Program-made: the position numbers and the translations under genes
Assembly (NCBI GenBank): GCA_965644295.1
Contig: CBFFRP010000314.1
Span: 62,001-126,000, forward strand
DNA: 64,000 nt
Source of the DNA: Paraphysomonas bandaiensis
Taxonomy: Eukaryota > Chrysophyceae
Reading direction: 5' to 3'
In this document: one piece after another, positions 61,201 through 64,000 of the stretch
Numbering within the stretch: the first letter of the stretch is position 1
How the letters are laid out: every line of letters starts with the position of its first letter
Notes under the pieces: model-generated
Seen by the model: only the letters and a program-made list of their open reading frames with translations
What the model was told of the DNA's origin: nothing
Database searches by the model: none

Positions 61201-64000
61201 ATCAGAAGCCAATCCTCTGAACCGATTGATGAATACTGATATCCCAATGTCTGATGGACCACACTCTCTTTTCTGACAAAATATTTTTTCTTCGATGTAT
61301 TCCTTCTTCCGATATATATTATAATATCTTCTTGATTTTTTGTGTCCGATGACATAATATTGTATGCCCATATCTGAACTATTTACTAATTGATGTGATT
61401 CTGTGGTGGTGTATATTTGTATGAAATGACTTGAACATAGGGCAGTGATTGTATTTATTGGAGCTGTCTGATTTTAATGATGACAGTGTTTTATTATTCA
61501 ATGAGCCCTAGATACATATTGGATGGTTATAGTTAATAGAATGGTGTGAACACTTGTTGTCTCTTTATGATTCACAGATTGCAAATGACACTATATTTGT
61601 TCGTTATGCGCGCAATGACGATAAGTTTGTTTCTGACACCTCTTGTTTGAGGTCCTTCTGTGAAACACTCAAAAATGAGTGTGAATCAGTCGGGTCGTTG
61701 AACGCAACTTTTTCCTGAGCGCGCGTTGCAGTGATATTATGTGCTGTATGTCATGTTGATTTTGTGTCCGATGATGACCATAATATCAGAAGCCAATCCT
61801 CTGAACCGATTGATGAATACTGATATCCCAATGTCTGAAGGACTGTGCTATCTACCCATACCACACTTGTGCTTAAGTTTCTACTGTTGAGGTTTTGTTA
61901 ATACTCATGTATTCAGGCGCGCATCGTGGCAATGACCTGTACTCACGCTGCAATGACTAGACGGCGACTCGTTGAACTGGGCTTTAAGTATGACAGGTGA
62001 TGCGAGTGCCTGTAACAAACTGTATAGAGCATGGGCAGTGATATTTTTATATTGGAGCTGTCTGATTTTATTGATGACAATGCTTTACGCGATTTAATGA
62101 GCCTATTATATATATACACCATAGAAGTGTATGCGCTCGAAATATTGTGTCTTGTCTTATATTGTATACGAAGTATGATTATGGAGGAGGCAGCACAAGT
62201 ATTAGAGATTGAGACACTTATTCCAATGCTACTTCAAAACACAGATAGTGTCGATGGATGTCGACTGAAACGAGTTGTTCTCATTGGAGACCACTATCAG
62301 GTACATGATTGCAATAGCAGTAATTGGTAGAGACTTATAGTTGACAGTACTATTTATGACTATGTGTGTTATGTGTGCGGCATATGTACCGAGGGCGATG
62401 ATATTTAAACAATTATCCCTGACTTACAACCAATTTACTGGTGACAAATGTAACGTCAATGAGCCTGAAAGTACTGTACCATATATGACCATGTGTACTT
62501 GTGTATTATGTGTGTGGTATATGTACCGAGGGCGATGATATTTAAACAATTATCCCTGACTTACAACCAATTTACTGGTGACAAATGTAACGTCAATGAG
62601 CCTGAAAGTACTGTACCATATATGACCATGTGTACTTGTGTATTATGTGTGTGGTATATGTACCGAGGGCGATGATATTTAAACAATTATCCCTGACTTA
62701 CAACCAATTTACTGGTGACAAATGTAACGTCAATGAGCCTGAAAGTACTGTACCATATATGACCATGTGTACTTGTGTATTATGTGTGTGGTATATGTAC
62801 CGAGGGCGATGATATTTAAACAATTATCCCTGACTTACAACCAATTTACTGGTGACAAATGTAACGTCAATGAGCCTGAAAGTACTGTACCATATATGAC
62901 CATGTGTACTTGTGTATTATGTGTGTGGTATATGTACCGAGGGCGATGATATTTAAACAATTATCCCTGACTTACAACCAATTTACTGGTGACAAATGTA
63001 ACGTCAATGAGCCTGAATGTACTGTGTTCTAGTTATTCGTTGTTCAATTATTATATATATGACTTGTACTTTGCTTGCAGCTCCCTCCTGTTGTTAAACA
63101 CCCAGCGTTTCAGCGGTATTCTCGGCTTGATCAGTCGATGTTTTCACGTCTCGTGAGACTGGGTGTACCATATATTCAATTGGATAAACAAGGTCGTGCT
63201 CGGCCTGAGATAGCGTCTCTTTACAGTTGGAGGTATGTGTTTGATGTTTATATTGTCTGTTTTGTGTTTATATTATCGTGTAGGTACAACAAAAAGGGTG
63301 GACCTCACGAAAGTAATGGCCTTGGTAACCTACCTGTGGTACAAAATGGTGGCAACTCGGAGTATAGATTTGCGAATGCCGGTTTCACATTTCCATTTCA
63401 ACTCATCGATGTTCCAGGTATGTTTTTTTACACTTTCTAAGAGATGCATTAATTTTGAATTTTGTCACAGCATTCCAAGGCAAGGGAGAGTTTTGCCCTA
63501 CGCCGTATTTTTACCAAAATCTTGGTGAAGCGGAGTATGTGGTCGCAGTTTATCAATACATGCGGTTGATAGGTTACCCTGCTGAAAAAATCAGCATCCT
63601 CAGTACTTACAATGGACAGAAGCATTTGATTCGTGATATTATTTCACAGCGATGCAAGAATCCAGTATTCGGTGAGAACTAGTTTTTGTTTTTTCCGTCT
63701 CTCATGTCGGCATATACAGGACGTCCAAGTGCCGTTACCACTGTAGACAAATTTCAGGGTCAGCAAAATGACTATATCCTTCTCTCGCTTGTACGTACTG
63801 AGTCAGTTGGCCATCTGAGGGATATTCGCCGTCTAGTGGTGGCAGCCAGTCGAGCTAGACTGGGGTTGTATGTTTTTTGTCGACAAGAGCTGTTTGAGAA
63901 TTGTTACGAACTGAGTCCGACTTTTGCTCAGCTTTTGTCACGCCCACCCCTATTGTCATTGGTACTGAATGAGAGATACCCTACGAGCAGACCAGTTGCT
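55246..64000 (+). CDS. AQR: Aquarius (AQR) intron-binding RNA helicase, 3' end outside window
   Basis: Aquarius is the SF1 helicase of the intron-binding complex that sits on the intron upstream of the branch point in the spliceosome. Exons include 55246-55410, 55465-56550, 56609-56678, 56769-57048, 57111-57213, 57284-57404, 57456-57519, then many more to the window end. Conserved blocks in order: the N-terminal ARM region ([15 protein letters not shown]), [47 protein letters not shown], Walker [18 protein letters not shown] (59562-59612), [12 protein letters not shown], Walker B region [24 protein letters not shown] then [46 protein letters not shown] and [10 protein letters not shown]. It is one of the most conserved helicases, so identity is secure. 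Introns at 60594-61916 and 62301-63080 are long and repeat-filled, unlike the 50-60 nt introns elsewhere. The coding end is not reached. Confidence 0.95.
59060..59425. repeat. Three imperfect repeats inside an Aquarius intron
   Basis: The block tgcacgttagtctgagtca occurs at about 59134, 59282 and 59398 (spacings about 148 and 116), each preceded by a diverged tgacagtccaa-like segment. The first two units also share gaattcctt and gatggatttgaca/gatatgaca. The whole lies in the intron before the exon carrying the Walker A motif. Confidence 0.75.
60594..61916. repeat. 1.3-kb Aquarius intron built of about 310-bp repeats
   Basis: The intron splits the codons for YLLTKQ and ARIVAMTC (phase 0). It contains units starting caaaatattttttc at about 60661, 60965 and 61277, and the segment gcgcaatgacgataagttt at about 60714, 61026 and 61610. 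Each of the three latter copies carries an open frame with stop. A related block, atcagaagccaatcctctga, also occurs in the previous intron at about 59776. Confidence 0.85.
62349..63019. repeat. 137-bp tandem repeat, about five copies, in an Aquarius intron
   Basis: Units at 62349-62471 (partial, diverged start), 62472-62608, 62609-62745, 62746-62882 and 62883-63019, period 137 bp. The copies look nearly identical. Each contains an open 60-codon frame ([15 protein letters not shown]...), which arises from the repeat and has no supporting splice context. The array lies in intron 62301-63080, between the exons ending LIGDHYQ and beginning LPPVV. Confidence 0.93.

Noticed and set aside
62493-62949. 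Repeated 60-residue ORFs [15 protein letters not shown]...
   Set aside because: They come from the 137-bp tandem array inside an intron; frames overlap at unit borders and no start context or family match exists.

Overview
This is a nuclear window from an intron-rich eukaryote. Typical introns are 45-90 nt with GT...AG ends, and the spacers are AT-rich. It carries a centriolar appendage protein (CEP164), beta-tubulin, an endosomal CCC-complex subunit (CCDC22), a kaptin-like KICSTOR subunit, a NEDD8 protease and the spliceosomal helicase Aquarius. That mix suggests a unicellular eukaryote outside the higher fungi and plants, with centriole/cilium machinery in its ancestry. I cannot name the species. 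No bacterial, organellar or CRISPR sequence was seen, and no tRNA or rRNA gene could be supported. Layout: 48-5348 is a nearly intact Ty1/copia retrotransposon on the minus strand, with LTRs that look identical and a 5-bp target duplication. 5564-6613 is a secreted ShK + prolyl 4-hydroxylase (minus). 7116-14652 is a 25-exon CEP164 orthologue (plus). 16003-17717 is a secreted PhoPQ-activated-type protein (minus). 19438-20781 is beta-tubulin (minus). 22366-24557 is an unusual gene with two dsRNA-binding domains joined to a spermidine/spermine-type acetyltransferase (minus). 25032-28968 is CCDC22 (plus). 29226-30980 is a JmjC/cupin protein with a signal peptide (minus). 33376-35519 is a kaptin-like gene with a tandemly duplicated terminal exon (minus). 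35973-38507 is an unidentified 5-exon gene (plus). 41016-41762 is a SENP8-type deneddylase (minus). 42148-42807 is a small coiled-coil ORF (plus). 44918-50470 is an ABCC/MRP transporter (minus). 50910-51608 is a hotdog thioesterase (plus). 53908-54354 is a staphylococcal-nuclease-like protein (minus). 55246 to the window end is Aquarius (plus, 3' end missing). Genes lie 0.2-2.5 kb apart, often as divergent pairs (P4H/CEP164, dsRBD-acetyltransferase/CCDC22, kaptin-like/unknown, ABCC/thioesterase, nuclease/Aquarius). Repeats fill the spacers: a dispersed family with a conserved hairpin core (15.2, 31.9, 32.7 and 52.4 kb), a candidate non-autonomous hAT-like element (43447-44737), an uninterrupted-looking 670-bp TATG microsatellite (54391-55060), and several tandem arrays inside Aquarius introns. 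For the multi-exon models whose coordinates are listed in full (CEP164, dsRBD-acetyltransferase, kaptin-like, unknown gene, SENP8, PqaA-like) the exon lengths sum to multiples of three, which supports them. The models for CCDC22, ABCC and the 3' half of Aquarius are less exact at exon edges. Functionally the genes are unlinked housekeeping and trafficking functions, not a cluster. The most unusual items are the dsRBD-acetyltransferase fusion, the duplicated terminal exons (kaptin-like gene and an Aquarius intron), and a beta-tubulin carrying residues linked to benzimidazole insensitivity.
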